A stretch of DNA of 64,000 nucleotides from DAOVRD01 sp964521715 (GTDB lineage Bacteria; Planctomycetota; Brocadiia; SM23-32), in the NCBI GenBank assembly GCA_964521715.1, contig CAZFSS010000003.1, positions 1 through 64,000 of the forward strand, given 5' to 3'. The translations under genes and the position numbers were made by a program. Below the pieces are notes generated by a model that saw nothing but the letters and a program-made list of their open reading frames with translations, was not told the origin of the DNA and made no database searches. Of this stretch, positions 17,893-27,495 are shown one piece after another; the stretch's first letter is position 1; each line of letters begins with the position of its first letter.

Positions 17893-18459
17893 ATGGCCGA
17901 AGGGGCGCCAACGAAGACGGTCGTCGTCGACTTGAGACGCTGCCTGGCCTGCTGCAGTTGCGAGCTGGCCTGCGCGAAGGCGCACGCGGGCTTTGCGGAC
18001 ATCGTGGACGCCTTGCGGGCCGGCGCGCGGCTGCTTCCCCGCGTGCACGTGCTTGCGGCTGAGGGCTACGCCGTGCCGATTCAGTGCCAGCACTGCGAGG
18101 ACGCGCCCTGCGCGGCCGTCTGCCCGTCGGGCGCGCTGGTCCGCGGCCCCGAGGACGGTTCGATCCGGGCCGACCCGGCCAGGTGCATCGGGTGTAAAGC
18201 GTGCATCATCGTCTGCCCCTTCGGCGCGGCGCGCTACGACCGGCACAGCCGGACCGTGATCCGCTGCGACCTCTGCCGGGACATCGTCGAAGAAGGACAG
18301 GAGCCGAGCTGTGTGGCGGCCTGCCCGACACGCGCGCGGCGCGTCGTGGACGTCGAGGAGCTGAGCAGGCAAAGGCAGAGGGAAGCGGCCCGACGGACCA
18401 TCGCCGTCTTCCGGGCTGAGCAGGAAACGGACGCCGCACAGAAACCTTCAGTGGGATGA
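17893..18459 (+). CDS. cooF: CooF-like four-cluster ferredoxin
   Basis: A 188-residue polyferredoxin with four Cys groups in the HycB/CooF arrangement: CLACCSCELAC near residue 17, CQHCEDAPCAAVCP near 65, CIGCKACIIVCP near 100, and CDLCRDI ... CVAACPT near 127-145. CooF-type ferredoxins take electrons from CODH and pass them to a hydrogenase or to a flavin oxidoreductase. Its position between CODH and a FAD oxidoreductase gives the cooS-cooF-FNOR arrangement known from several anaerobes. It is cytoplasmic, with no signal peptide. Confidence 0.85.
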   Translation: MAEGAPTKTVVVDLRRCLACCSCELACAKAHAGFADIVDALRAGARLLPRVHVLAAEGYAVPIQCQHCEDAPCAAVCPSGALVRGPEDGSIRADPARCIGCKACIIVCPFGAARYDRHSRTVIRCDLCRDIVEEGQEPSCVAACPTRARRVVDVEELSRQRQREAARRTIAVFRAEQETDAAQKPSVG

Positions 18460-18635
18460 AGGGCGCGCAGCAGCAAGTGCTCAAGCGAAGATGGTCGGAG
18501 ATGTTGCAGGCGCCGTTCAGCCCGAAGCTTGGTGGAACAGCTCAGTTCGCGGTCAGCGCCCCATGCGGGTCTGTCTGCGCACTGAGTCGCGGCTGAGCAG
18601 TTGTCGGGACGCGTCACACTCGGAGGTGTGCTGCC

Positions 18636-19838
18636 GTGAGATTCACCCTGAGACCCACCGTCAGCGCGACGCCCAGGGGCAAGAAGGTCGTGATCATAGG
18701 GGGCGGCCCCGCTGGGCTGTACGCAGCGGGCACACTCGCGGCGGCCGGATACGGCGCGGACGTCGTAGACATGTTGCCGGAGCCCGGTGGACTGCTGCTT
18801 TCGGGCATACCGGATCTGAGAATGGACAAGGCCGTGATCAGGGAGGCCATCGCGGAGCTTCGCAGGCTGGGTGTGGGCTTCCGATTGGGCATGAAGGTGG
18901 GCCGCGATGTGGAGTTGGAGGAACTGATCCGCCAGTATGACGCCACGCTGATTGCGACGGGGACCTGGGAAAGCACAACGCTGGACGTGCCTGGCGCGGA
19001 TCTTAACGGCGTGCATCATGCCCTCGAGTACCTCGTGAACTACGCATTGGCGCAGCACAGTTATGATGCAGACCTGCCCGACTTGTCCGGCAGCAGGGCG
19101 TTAGTGGTTGGCGGCGGCCTGACGGCTGTGGACGCTTGCCTCGTGGCAGAACAAGTCGGGGCTGCGCAAGTGATCTGGCTGTACCGTAGAGGAAGGCAAC
19201 AAGCGCCTGCCAGGGAGGCCGACCCGCGGGAGTTCGACGAACTGGCCGCCAGGGTTGAGTTCTGTGAGTTGACGCAGCCAGTGCGCTTCATCGGGTCAGA
19301 CGGGCGCGTCGCGGCAGTCCAGGCCGTCAAAATGCGACTGGGAGAGAAGGATTCCTCCGGCAGGCCCAGGCCGGTGCCGCTGGAGGGCTCCGAGTTCACA
19401 AGACAGGTGGATCAGGTACTTCTGGCCCTGGGGGAGGTGCCTACTCCTCCTGCCGGGGTTGAGGCGAGCGGGATTGAGCTGAACCGAAGCGGCGCAGTCA
19501 GGCCGGCAGCCCTCGTCGTCTCCAAGACCGTAAGCGTTCCGCTCGGCCCAGCGGGGACTGATCAGGCCGGACAGTACGTCTGCGTGGCCCAGGAAGCAGT
19601 GCTCGGCCACAAGGGGCAGTCATTGCCCCGAGGCACCATCAGAGTGGATGCCAACTTCCGCACCACCAGGGAAGGCGTCTTTGCAGCCGGCAACGTGATT
19701 GACGGGCCAACTCAGGCCGGCTTCGCCAGCGTCGAAGGTATGATGGTGGCAAGGCATATTGCGGAGTACCTGGAGACGGGAGACTGGCGACACAGTGAGA
19801 CGGGCGGAGCGTTGCCCTGGGAGTCGCTGATCGTCTAG
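18636..19838 (+). CDS. FAD-dependent NAD(P) oxidoreductase, GltD-like, linked to CODH
   Basis: The 400-residue protein has an FAD-binding GGGPAGLYAAGTLAAAG motif (residues 22-38), a second dinucleotide site (VVGGGLTAVDACLVAEQ, near 150) and a C-terminal FAD motif (GVFAAGNVIDGPTQ). It corresponds to the flavin part of glutamate synthase small subunit without its N-terminal Fe-S domain. In cooS-cooF-FNOR operons such proteins are proposed to exchange electrons between ferredoxin and NAD(P)H. The GTG start has GGAGG nine bases upstream. Base and codon use is visibly less GC-biased than in the flanking operon genes and a 176-bp gap precedes it, so later insertion is possible. Confidence 0.8.
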   Translation: MRFTLRPTVSATPRGKKVVIIGGGPAGLYAAGTLAAAGYGADVVDMLPEPGGLLLSGIPDLRMDKAVIREAIAELRRLGVGFRLGMKVGRDVELEELIRQYDATLIATGTWESTTLDVPGADLNGVHHALEYLVNYALAQHSYDADLPDLSGSRALVVGGGLTAVDACLVAEQVGAAQVIWLYRRGRQQAPAREADPREFDELAARVEFCELTQPVRFIGSDGRVAAVQAVKMRLGEKDSSGRPRPVPLEGSEFTRQVDQVLLALGEVPTPPAGVEASGIELNRSGAVRPAALVVSKTVSVPLGPAGTDQAGQYVCVAQEAVLGHKGQSLPRGTIRVDANFRTTREGVFAAGNVIDGPTQAGFASVEGMMVARHIAEYLETGDWRHSETGGALPWESLIV

Positions 19839-20068
19839 AACCTTTCCGAAAGCAACTGAAGCTGGCGTTGCAGGCCAGTGCGTGCGCGACGCGGCGAGTC
19901 GGCCTTTTCACTGCGTCGGAGGCGCCCGCAGGAGACGGTGCGCCTGAGAGAGTAGGTTCTCAGGGAGCGGCCATTAGGGCAAGAGGCCGTGTGTCGGGCC
20001 TAAGCAGCGGGCCGTCGACGCACGCGGGCTGCGTAAGGGGACCGTGAGAGTCACACAGGAGGATTCGG

Positions 20069-22276
20069 ATGTCACGAGAAGTCTTCAGTGCCGTCATACG
20101 CGGCGCGCATCAGTTCGTCAAGCAAGCGGAAGAGGCCTGGAAGAAGGCCGTCGACCAGCACGGCGAGTCGACCTCCATAGGTTTCCCGGAGACGGCTTTT
20201 GCGCTTCCCATGATCCTGGCGCTGACCGGGCGGAGGGTGGAGACGCTCGCCGACTGCGAGCCGATCCTGAAGCATTGCCGCGAAGACCTGCTCCGGGAGG
20301 TGCCCGCGGACCGCGTCTGGCTCCCCTATCTGGGGCACGGCCTCGACGCGGGCGCCGCCACCATGTTCGCGCAGGAGATACTGTGCGCCCTCGATTGCCT
20401 GAACGGCTACGAGTGGACGGACGGCTACCACGGTTTCCTGAGTGACACCAGCATGCGGGAGGTCGGCATACAGCTCGTGGACGGGCGGATGCCGGGCTTT
20501 GCGGCCGTGCTGGGTCCGGCGCCGGACAACGAGACGGCCGTCAAGGTCATCCGCGAGCTCCAGAAGCGCAACATCCTGATCTTCCCGATCGCCAACCGCG
20601 ACGGCCGCACCTTGAAGCAGCAACTGGACGAGGCGGGCATCCAGACCGGATGGGACACGTACATCGTGCCGACGGGCCCGCGCACGCGGGACGGCATCCT
20701 CGTGCTGAACTGGGCGATCCGCAGTGCGCTCACCTTCGGCGGCCTCAAGCCCGGCCATTTCCAGCAGATGCTTCAGTACCAGCGCGACCGCGTCTTTGCG
20801 TTCGGCATCACGTTCGGACACATCCCCGATGACTGGTACGCCCTCGGGGCCGGCGCGATCCTGATGGGCTTCCCCGTCGTCAGCGACAGCGAGGACACGC
20901 CCGAAGTCCGGCCCACCGGCGTGACGACCTATGAAGCCCTCGTGCGCGAGACGAGCTACGAGGAACTCGTGCCCACGTGCATCGAAGTGCGCGGCGTCAA
21001 GGTCAAGGTCGAGGAGATCGACATCCCCGTCGCGTTCGCTGCCGCCTTCGAGGGCGAGAGGGTCCGCCGCGAAGACATGCAGGTGGAATTCGGCGGCAAG
21101 AACGCCCACTGCGTCGAATACCTCCGCATGGTTGACATGGACGAGATCACGGACGGCACCATCGAACTCGTCGGGGACGACATCGACGGCGTCGAGCCCG
21201 GAACTGCGATGGACCTCGGCATCGAGGTCCTGGTGGCCGGCCGCGAGATGCAGGAGGACTTCGAGGGCATCCTCGAGCGCCAGATCCACCTCTACATCAA
21301 CCACGCCACCGGCGTGATGCACATTGGGCAGCGGCACCTGGCCTGGATCCGGATCAGCAAGTCCACCTACGAGCAGGGCTTCAGGCTCGTCCACTTCGGC
21401 AGGATCCTGCACGCGAAGCTGCACGACGACTACGGCAAGATCGCGGACAAGGTGGCCGTGCGCCTCATCACGGACAAGGCCGAACTGGAAAGGCTGACGG
21501 CGGCCGCCCGCACTGCCTGCGAGGCGCGCGACGCGCGGCTCAAAGGCATGAAGGACGAAGACGTCGACGTGTTCTACTCGTGCACGCTCTGCCAGACGTT
21601 CGCCCCGAACCACGTCTGCGTCGTCAGCCCCGAGAGGCCCGGCCTGTGCGGAGCCTACAGCTGGCTCGACTGCAAGGCCGCGTTCCAGATCAGCCCTCAG
21701 GGATGCAACCAGCCGATCCAGAAGGGCAGGACCATCAGCGCCGAGATGGGCGAGTGGGAGTCCGTCAACCAGTTCGTCTACGACCATTCCAACCGCAGTG
21801 TCGAGCATTACTGCCAGTACTCCCTCATGCACAATCCCATGACGTCCTGCGGCTGCTTCGAGTGCATCGTCTGCATCGTTCCGGAAGCGAACGGCGTCCT
21901 GGTGGTCAACCGCGAACACGGCGGCATGACGCCGATCGGGATGACGTTCAGCACGCTGGCCGGCCAGGTCGGCGGCGGCGTGCAGACGCCGGGCTTCCTC
22001 GGCATCGGGCGCCTGTACCTGCTCAGCGAGAAGTTCATCAGCTACGAGGGTGGCTTCCCGCGCATCGTGTGGCTGCCGAAGGAGCTTAAGGACGAGATGC
22101 GGGAGCAGCTCCAGGCGCGTGCAGAAGAGCTCGGCGTGCTGGACCTTGTGGACAAGATCGCCGACGAAACGATTGCAACCGACGGACAGACGCTCATGCA
22201 GTTCCTCCAGGAAGTCGAGCATCCTGCTCTTCAGATGGAATCCCTCCTCGGCATTCCTGGCTCGCGACGCGACTGA
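20069..22276 (+). CDS. acsB: Acetyl-CoA synthase, alpha subunit of CODH/ACS
   Basis: ACS condenses a methyl group, CO and CoA at the nickel-containing A-cluster. The [4Fe-4S] ligands are Cys505, Cys508, Cys517 and Cys527 and the distal-nickel CGC motif is Cys594-Gly-Cys596; each number is one less than in the Moorella thermoacetica enzyme, so the active site is complete and collinear. The 735-residue length is that of the bacterial full-length form, including the N-terminal CODH-contacting domain absent from archaeal CdhC. AGGAGG precedes the ATG. The 230-bp upstream gap contains a small hairpin (19943-19949 with 19958-19964) but no clear promoter. Confidence 0.97.
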   Translation: MSREVFSAVIRGAHQFVKQAEEAWKKAVDQHGESTSIGFPETAFALPMILALTGRRVETLADCEPILKHCREDLLREVPADRVWLPYLGHGLDAGAATMFAQEILCALDCLNGYEWTDGYHGFLSDTSMREVGIQLVDGRMPGFAAVLGPAPDNETAVKVIRELQKRNILIFPIANRDGRTLKQQLDEAGIQTGWDTYIVPTGPRTRDGILVLNWAIRSALTFGGLKPGHFQQMLQYQRDRVFAFGITFGHIPDDWYALGAGAILMGFPVVSDSEDTPEVRPTGVTTYEALVRETSYEELVPTCIEVRGVKVKVEEIDIPVAFAAAFEGERVRREDMQVEFGGKNAHCVEYLRMVDMDEITDGTIELVGDDIDGVEPGTAMDLGIEVLVAGREMQEDFEGILERQIHLYINHATGVMHIGQRHLAWIRISKSTYEQGFRLVHFGRILHAKLHDDYGKIADKVAVRLITDKAELERLTAAARTACEARDARLKGMKDEDVDVFYSCTLCQTFAPNHVCVVSPERPGLCGAYSWLDCKAAFQISPQGCNQPIQKGRTISAEMGEWESVNQFVYDHSNRSVEHYCQYSLMHNPMTSCGCFECIVCIVPEANGVLVVNREHGGMTPIGMTFSTLAGQVGGGVQTPGFLGIGRLYLLSEKFISYEGGFPRIVWLPKELKDEMREQLQARAEELGVLDLVDKIADETIATDGQTLMQFLQEVEHPALQMESLLGIPGSRRD

Positions 22277-22421
22277 GACGGGATCAGCCGGGCCGGCGTG
22301 CGCCGGGCCACCCGGTTGGCGCCCGATGGCTGGTGGGCGCGGCGGTTTGGGTACGTACGCCGGGGGCCTGGAGCATGCGATCTGCGACGCGGTGTCCGTT
22401 GACCTCAGGAGGAGCCGGATC

Positions 22422-23765
22422 ATGGCCGTGACGGGACTGGACATCTACAAGCTTCTGCCCCGGACGAACTGCGGCGACTGCGGCGTTCCCACGTGTCTGG
22501 CGTTCGCCATGAAAGTGGCCGCCAAGCAGGCCGCCCTCGAGGAATGCCCGCACGTTAGCGAGGAGTCGCAGGAGGCCCTCGGCGCCGCCAGCCAGCCGCC
22601 CCAGAAGCTCGTCACCATCGGCGCCGGGGATTCCGCCCTCAAGATCGGCAACGAGACGGTGATGTTCCGCCACGAGGAGAAGTTCCATCACCAGTGCGGC
22701 ATCGCCGTGCTCGTCAATGACACGGACGACCTGGCGGCCAAGGCCGAGGCGGTCCGCGCTCTCTCGTTCGAGCGCATAGGGCAGGTCATCGCCGTGAACG
22801 TGGTGGCCGTCAACTGTGCCTCCGGGGACGGGGCGAAGCTGAAGGAGGCCGCTTCGACGCTCGGCCAGGGGCTCGGGCTGCCGATGGTCTTGATTGCTGC
22901 TTCTGCCGACCGCCTCGCCCCGGCCGCCGAGGCCCTCAAGAGCGCCCGTCCCCTGCTGTGGGAGCGCGGAGGTCCGTCCGACGGCCTGATCGACCTGGCC
23001 GCGCGCACCGGCCTGCCCATCGTGGTCGAGGGCGACCTCCAGAAGTGCGACGCGGACACCCAGAAGGCCAAGCAGGCCGGCATCGAGGAGATGGTCCTTT
23101 GCCCCGGCGAGGTCAGCCCCCTGGAGACGCTCCAGTTCATGACCATGGCGCGGCGCGCCGCCGTCAAGCGCACTTACCGTCCGCTGGGATTCCCGGTGCT
23201 GGCGCGCGCCTGGTCGGAAGACCCGGTGCAGCAGTCCCTGGAGGGGATGCATTACGTTCTGAAGTACGCCGGCATCGTTGTGCTGAACGTGGACAGGCCC
23301 GAATTCGTCATCCCCGTGCTGGTCTCCCGCCAGGACGTCTACGTCGACCCGCAGGTGCCCGTCCAGGTCGAGGCCAAGGTGCACGAGGTCAACGAGCCCA
23401 CGGACAGGTCGCCGCTGCTGGTGACGACGAACTTCTCCCTCACCTATTACAGCGTCTTGGGCGAGGTGGAGGCGAGCCGCGTGCCCGCCCGAATACTCAC
23501 GGTCGACACCGAGGGGACGAGCGTCCTGACGGCGTGGGCGGCCGACAAGTTCGGCCCCGAGCAGATCAAGAGCGCCATCGAGAAGTCGGGCGTCTTCAAC
23601 CAGCTCGCCGAAGGCTACCGGAAACCCGTCATCCCGGGCCTGGTCGCCGTCATCAGCGGCGAGCTTTCCGAGGAGATCGGTCAGCAAGTCATCGTGGGGC
23701 CCAAGGAGGCAAGCGGGATATCCCGGTTCCTCAACAGCGACTGGCCCCAGTTGGTGGGGAAGTGA
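22422..23765 (+). CDS. acsC: Corrinoid/iron-sulfur protein large (gamma) subunit
   Basis: AcsC (447 residues) carries the [4Fe-4S] ligands Cys17, Cys20, Cys25 and Cys42 in NCGDCGVPTC and EECP, followed by a TIM barrel and a C-terminal cobamide-binding domain (LTAWAADKFGPEQIKSAI, PVIPGLVAVISGELSEE). With AcsD it carries the methyl group from methyltetrahydrofolate to acetyl-CoA synthase. The ATG at 22422 has AGGAGGA eight bases upstream; longer in-frame extensions would overlap acsB and are rejected. Five bases separate it from the next gene. Confidence 0.95.
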   Translation: MAVTGLDIYKLLPRTNCGDCGVPTCLAFAMKVAAKQAALEECPHVSEESQEALGAASQPPQKLVTIGAGDSALKIGNETVMFRHEEKFHHQCGIAVLVNDTDDLAAKAEAVRALSFERIGQVIAVNVVAVNCASGDGAKLKEAASTLGQGLGLPMVLIAASADRLAPAAEALKSARPLLWERGGPSDGLIDLAARTGLPIVVEGDLQKCDADTQKAKQAGIEEMVLCPGEVSPLETLQFMTMARRAAVKRTYRPLGFPVLARAWSEDPVQQSLEGMHYVLKYAGIVVLNVDRPEFVIPVLVSRQDVYVDPQVPVQVEAKVHEVNEPTDRSPLLVTTNFSLTYYSVLGEVEASRVPARILTVDTEGTSVLTAWAADKFGPEQIKSAIEKSGVFNQLAEGYRKPVIPGLVAVISGELSEEIGQQVIVGPKEASGISRFLNSDWPQLVGK

Positions 23766-23769
23766 CCGG

Positions 23770-25647
23770 ATGCCTACGGTGAGATTCCAGCCGGCGGGCG
23801 TCAGCGCCGAGGTGGAGGCGGGCACGAGCCTGCTCGACGCGGCCAGGCAGGCGGGAATCCCCATCCGGAACGACTGCGGCGGCCAGGGCGTCTGCGCCCG
23901 CTGCCTCGTCCAGGTCAGGCGGGGCGACGTGGAGCGGCGCCCCGCCCACCGCAGGCCGCCGGAGGGCCTGGACCTGGCGTGCCACACGCTGGCCGTCGGC
24001 GCCGACGTGCAGGTGTTCCTGCCGCCCGAGAGCCAGGCCGCCGAGGCCGAGGTCACGGTCAGCGAGGTCGAGCCATTTCCCTCGGAGTACCCTCCTCAGG
24101 GCGCCCTGGTCGAGAGGGTCCAGCTCCAGATCAGCCCGCCGTCGCTCGAGGACAACGTCGCCGACGGCGAACGCCTGCTCCGCCATCTGCGCAAGTGGCG
24201 CGAGGGCCACTATCACGTCCCTCTCGACGTGCTGAGAGACCTGCCCGTGAAGCTCCGGCAGGTGGACTGGCAGGCCGGAGTGACCGTTTCCGTGGAGCCT
24301 TGGGGCGCCAGGGTCCTGGACGTGGGGCCCGGCGCCGGAACGCTGGGCGGCATGGTGGCCGTGGACATCGGCACGACCGCCATAAAGGCAACGCTGCTGG
24401 CCCCCCGCGCGCGATGGGTCGCTTCCTGCTACAACTCGCAGACGATGTTCGGCCCGGACGTCATCTCGCGCATCATCTACTGCCAGCGGGATGAGCCGAA
24501 GGGGTGCGCGCGGCTGCGGGAGACCGTCGTCGGCGACGTGAACCGCCTCATCGACGCGCTGCTGGAGGCGAGCGGCTGGCGCCGCGACGACGTCTGTGCC
24601 CTGGCGGTCAGCGGCAACACGACGATGATCCACCTCTTCCTCGGCCTCTACCCGGTGTGGATCAGGCGGGAGCCCTACGTGGGGTGCGCCTACCTGCCCC
24701 CCCCGGTGCGGCCGGCCGACGCGGGCGTGCGCATCAACCCGGCCGGGCGCGTCTACTGCTTGCCTTCCGTCAGCGCTTTCGTCGGGTCGGACATCACGGC
24801 CGGCGTGCTGGCGACCGGGTTGGCGGAACGGGCCGAGCCATGCGCCCTGATCGACCTGGGCACCAACGGCGAGATCGTCATCGGCTGTCGGGAGTTCCTG
24901 GTCTGCTGCAGCGCCTCGGCCGGACCCGCCTTCGAGGGCGCCGGCAGCGCGTCCGGCACGCGCGCCAGGCCGGGGGCGATCGACTCGGTCTGGAGCGAGC
25001 AGGGCCTGAGGTGGAGCACGATCGGCAACAGGCCGCCCGTGGGCATCTGCGGCACGGGCTACATCGACCTGCTAGCCGCGCTGCTGGCCGAGGGCGTGAT
25101 GGACAAGACGGGCCGCTTCGTCGCGACGGCGCCCGGCGTAGTTGAGGAAGACGGCCAGTACTGCTACGTTTTAGTGCCGGCGGAGCGGTCTGCCGCCGGG
25201 ACGGACGTCGTCCTGACCCAGGCCGACGTCAGCAACCTGGTGCGCGCGAAAGGCGCCATCTACGCCGCCGGGAGCGTCCTGCTTCAGAGCCTGGGCATGG
25301 AGTGGACCGATCTGGACGCCATAATGCTGGCCGGAGGATTCGGCGAACGGCTGAACAAGGACAACGCAGTCGCCATCGGCCTGCTGCCCGACGTGGCCCG
25401 CGAGCGCATCGAGTTCGTCGGGAACACGTCGCTCAAGGGCGCCGTCATGGTGGCCGAGCGCGCGGGCAACTACTGGAAGGTGCGCGACATCGCTTCGAGG
25501 ATGACCTACTTCGAACTCTCGACGCACCCCGCGTTCATGGACCAGTTCGTGTCCGCCTGTTTCTTGCCTCATACGGATACGGAGAAGTTCCCCTCGGTTG
25601 CCGGGCAAGCGTGGAAGCCGGAACCTGAACACAACCGGATGGAATAG
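23770..25647 (+). CDS. acsV: Reductive activator of corrinoid protein (RACo/AcsV)
   Basis: This 625-residue protein has an N-terminal [2Fe-2S] domain with Cys36, Cys42, Cys45 and Cys71 (DCGGQGVCARC ... ACHTL), a linker, and a C-terminal ASKHA-type ATPase with VAVDIGTTAIKATLL, LIDLGTNGEIV and IMLAGGFGERLNKDNAVAIG. RACo uses ATP to drive reduction of inactive Co(II) to Co(I) in the corrinoid/iron-sulfur protein. It lies between acsC and acsD, its substrate subunits. Confidence 0.93.
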   Translation: MPTVRFQPAGVSAEVEAGTSLLDAARQAGIPIRNDCGGQGVCARCLVQVRRGDVERRPAHRRPPEGLDLACHTLAVGADVQVFLPPESQAAEAEVTVSEVEPFPSEYPPQGALVERVQLQISPPSLEDNVADGERLLRHLRKWREGHYHVPLDVLRDLPVKLRQVDWQAGVTVSVEPWGARVLDVGPGAGTLGGMVAVDIGTTAIKATLLAPRARWVASCYNSQTMFGPDVISRIIYCQRDEPKGCARLRETVVGDVNRLIDALLEASGWRRDDVCALAVSGNTTMIHLFLGLYPVWIRREPYVGCAYLPPPVRPADAGVRINPAGRVYCLPSVSAFVGSDITAGVLATGLAERAEPCALIDLGTNGEIVIGCREFLVCCSASAGPAFEGAGSASGTRARPGAIDSVWSEQGLRWSTIGNRPPVGICGTGYIDLLAALLAEGVMDKTGRFVATAPGVVEEDGQYCYVLVPAERSAAGTDVVLTQADVSNLVRAKGAIYAAGSVLLQSLGMEWTDLDAIMLAGGFGERLNKDNAVAIGLLPDVARERIEFVGNTSLKGAVMVAERAGNYWKVRDIASRMTYFELSTHPAFMDQFVSACFLPHTDTEKFPSVAGQAWKPEPEHNRME

Positions 25648-25663
25648 CGGGAGGAGGGCGGGA

Positions 25664-26641
25664 ATGCCGATCCCGGACGTTAAGGACAGACTCAGCGGCG
25701 CCATGAATGAAGTGACCATCGGGGCCACCAGCCAGCAGGGGGGCTCGCGTTCCCGCACGGTGACGATCGGCGGCGAAACGGGGTTCCCCATGCTGGCCTT
25801 CGAGGGCCGGTACCCGCACGTGCCGGCGTTCGCGCTCCAGATCACGGCCGCCGACGTCGATGACTGGCACCCGGAAGTTAAGAAGCACGTGGCCGGCGTG
25901 GCCGGGAACCTGGAGAAGTGGGCGGCCAAGTGCGAGGAGTGGGGGGCGGACCTGGTCTGTCTGGACCTGATCGCCGGTCACCCGGACCGCGGGGGCCGCA
26001 GCCCTCAGGACTGCGCCGACGACGTCAAGCGCGTCCTCGGAGCCACGGGCCTGCCGCTGATCGTCTGGGGCACCGATGACGACGACGTGGACAACAACGT
26101 CCTGCCCAAGTGCACGCAGGTCGCCGCAGGGGAGAACTGCCTGTTCGGTACCGCCAAGCAGGACAACTACCGCACGCTGGCCGCAAGCTGCCTGGCGGAC
26201 TCCCACAAGATCATCGCCGAGGCGCCCTCGGACATCAACCTGTCCAAGCAGCTCCACATCCTGCTCAGGGACGTGGGAGTCAACCTGAAGGACATCGTCA
26301 TGCACCCCACCTGCGGGGCGCTGGGCTTTGGCATGATCTACATCTACACCACCGTCGAACGCGGGCGCATAGCGGCCCTCAGCGGCGACACGCTGATGCA
26401 GCAGCCCGTCATCGTGAATCTCGGCAAGGAGATAGGCCGGGTCAAGGAGGCCGTTGCACCGGACGAGGACTTCCCGCAGTGGGGCCCGCGCGGGATCCGG
26501 GCGCCCCTGTGGGAGTCCGCCACGGCCCTGGGCTACGTCGAGGCCGGCGCCGAACTGCTTATCCTGCGCAATCCCGAGGCCCTTGAGCACGCCAAGGCCG
26601 CCATGGAGGCCATGTGGCCGAAGGCGCCCCAGTCGCCATGA
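25664..26641 (+). CDS. acsD: Corrinoid/iron-sulfur protein small (delta) subunit
   Basis: AcsD (325 residues) shows the family N-terminus (TVTIGGETGFPMLAFEG), the barrel segment DLVCLDLIAGHPDR and the C-terminal LWESATALGYVEAGAELLI. It pairs with AcsC to hold the cobamide. The ATG at 25664 follows GAGGAG. The order acsC-acsV-acsD-acsE is close to that in other acetogens apart from the position of acsV between the two subunits. Confidence 0.95.
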   Translation: MPIPDVKDRLSGAMNEVTIGATSQQGGSRSRTVTIGGETGFPMLAFEGRYPHVPAFALQITAADVDDWHPEVKKHVAGVAGNLEKWAAKCEEWGADLVCLDLIAGHPDRGGRSPQDCADDVKRVLGATGLPLIVWGTDDDDVDNNVLPKCTQVAAGENCLFGTAKQDNYRTLAASCLADSHKIIAEAPSDINLSKQLHILLRDVGVNLKDIVMHPTCGALGFGMIYIYTTVERGRIAALSGDTLMQQPVIVNLGKEIGRVKEAVAPDEDFPQWGPRGIRAPLWESATALGYVEAGAELLILRNPEALEHAKAAMEAMWPKAPQSP

Positions 26642-26668
26642 CGGCCGAGCCTGGAAAGGAGTGGACCG

Positions 26669-27460
26669 ATGTTCGTCATCGGTGAACGCATCAACGGGAT
26701 GTTCACGGCCGTGAAACGGGCCATTGAGTCCCGGGACAAGGGGCCGATCCAGAACCTGGCCCGGCGCCAGCTGGCGGCGGGCGCGGACGCTCTGGACGTC
26801 AACGTCGGCCCCACCAGGGGCAAGGCCGCCGACAACATGCTGTGGCTGATCGAGGCCATCCAGGAGGTCACCGACGCCCCCATCTGCGTCGACACCCCGA
26901 AGTTCGACGTCATGTCCGCGGCGCTGAAAGCCGCCGGGAACCGGACCATCATCAACTCCAGCAAGGCGAGCGCCGAGGAGTTGGACCGGTACGTCCCCCT
27001 GGCCGTGCAGACCGGCTCGCAGTTGGTGGCCCTGACCATCGACGAGACCGGCGTGCCCAGCAACGTGGACGGCCGCGTGGCCATGGGCGCCAACATCGTC
27101 ACCAAGGCGATGGAGCACGGGCTGGCGATGACGGACCTCTACATCGACCCGGTCATCCTGCCCGTCAACGTGGCCCCGAAGCAGCCCGCCGCCGTGCTGG
27201 GCGCCATCAGCCAGCTCAGGCTCTTCTCCGATCCTCCGCCGAACTTCATCATCGGCCTGTCCAACGTTAGCCAGAACTGCAAGGAACGTTCGCTTCTCAA
27301 TAGCGCCTTCGTCGCCATGTGCATCGGCGTCGGCCTGAACGCGGCCATCATGGACGCGCTGGACAGGGACCTGATGAACGCCGCCATCACGGCGGAGGTG
27401 CTGCTGGAGAAGCAGCTCTACTGCGACGATTACATCGCCGCTTACTTGAGCAGCAAGTGA
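26669..27460 (+). CDS. acsE: Methyltetrahydrofolate:corrinoid/iron-sulfur protein methyltransferase
   Basis: AcsE (263 residues) is a TIM-barrel methyltransferase moving the methyl group from 5-methyltetrahydrofolate to the Co(I) corrinoid of AcsCD. Family motifs seen are GERINGMFTAVKRAI, ADALDVNVGPTRG (folate-binding Asp/Asn), ICVDTPKF, IINSSKAS and IIGLSNVSQNCKER. It links the methyl branch (fhs, downstream) to acetyl-CoA synthesis. Confidence 0.96.
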   Translation: MFVIGERINGMFTAVKRAIESRDKGPIQNLARRQLAAGADALDVNVGPTRGKAADNMLWLIEAIQEVTDAPICVDTPKFDVMSAALKAAGNRTIINSSKASAEELDRYVPLAVQTGSQLVALTIDETGVPSNVDGRVAMGANIVTKAMEHGLAMTDLYIDPVILPVNVAPKQPAAVLGAISQLRLFSDPPPNFIIGLSNVSQNCKERSLLNSAFVAMCIGVGLNAAIMDALDRDLMNAAITAEVLLEKQLYCDDYIAAYLSSK

Positions 27461-27495
27461 GCGCCGCCGTTTCGACCGCCCCTAAGGAGGCGAGC

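Noticed and set aside
19921..19970. Cobalamin-riboswitch-like segment (AGGAGAC) upstream of acsB
   Set aside because: Only a seven-base match to the B12 box is present; the other conserved riboswitch blocks are not found upstream.
20072..22444. 790-codon minus-strand open frame opposite acsB
   Set aside because: Antisense to a gene with a complete active site. Similar shadows at 15693-17741, 29627-31459, 36201-38480 and 52810-54558 were rejected for the same reason.
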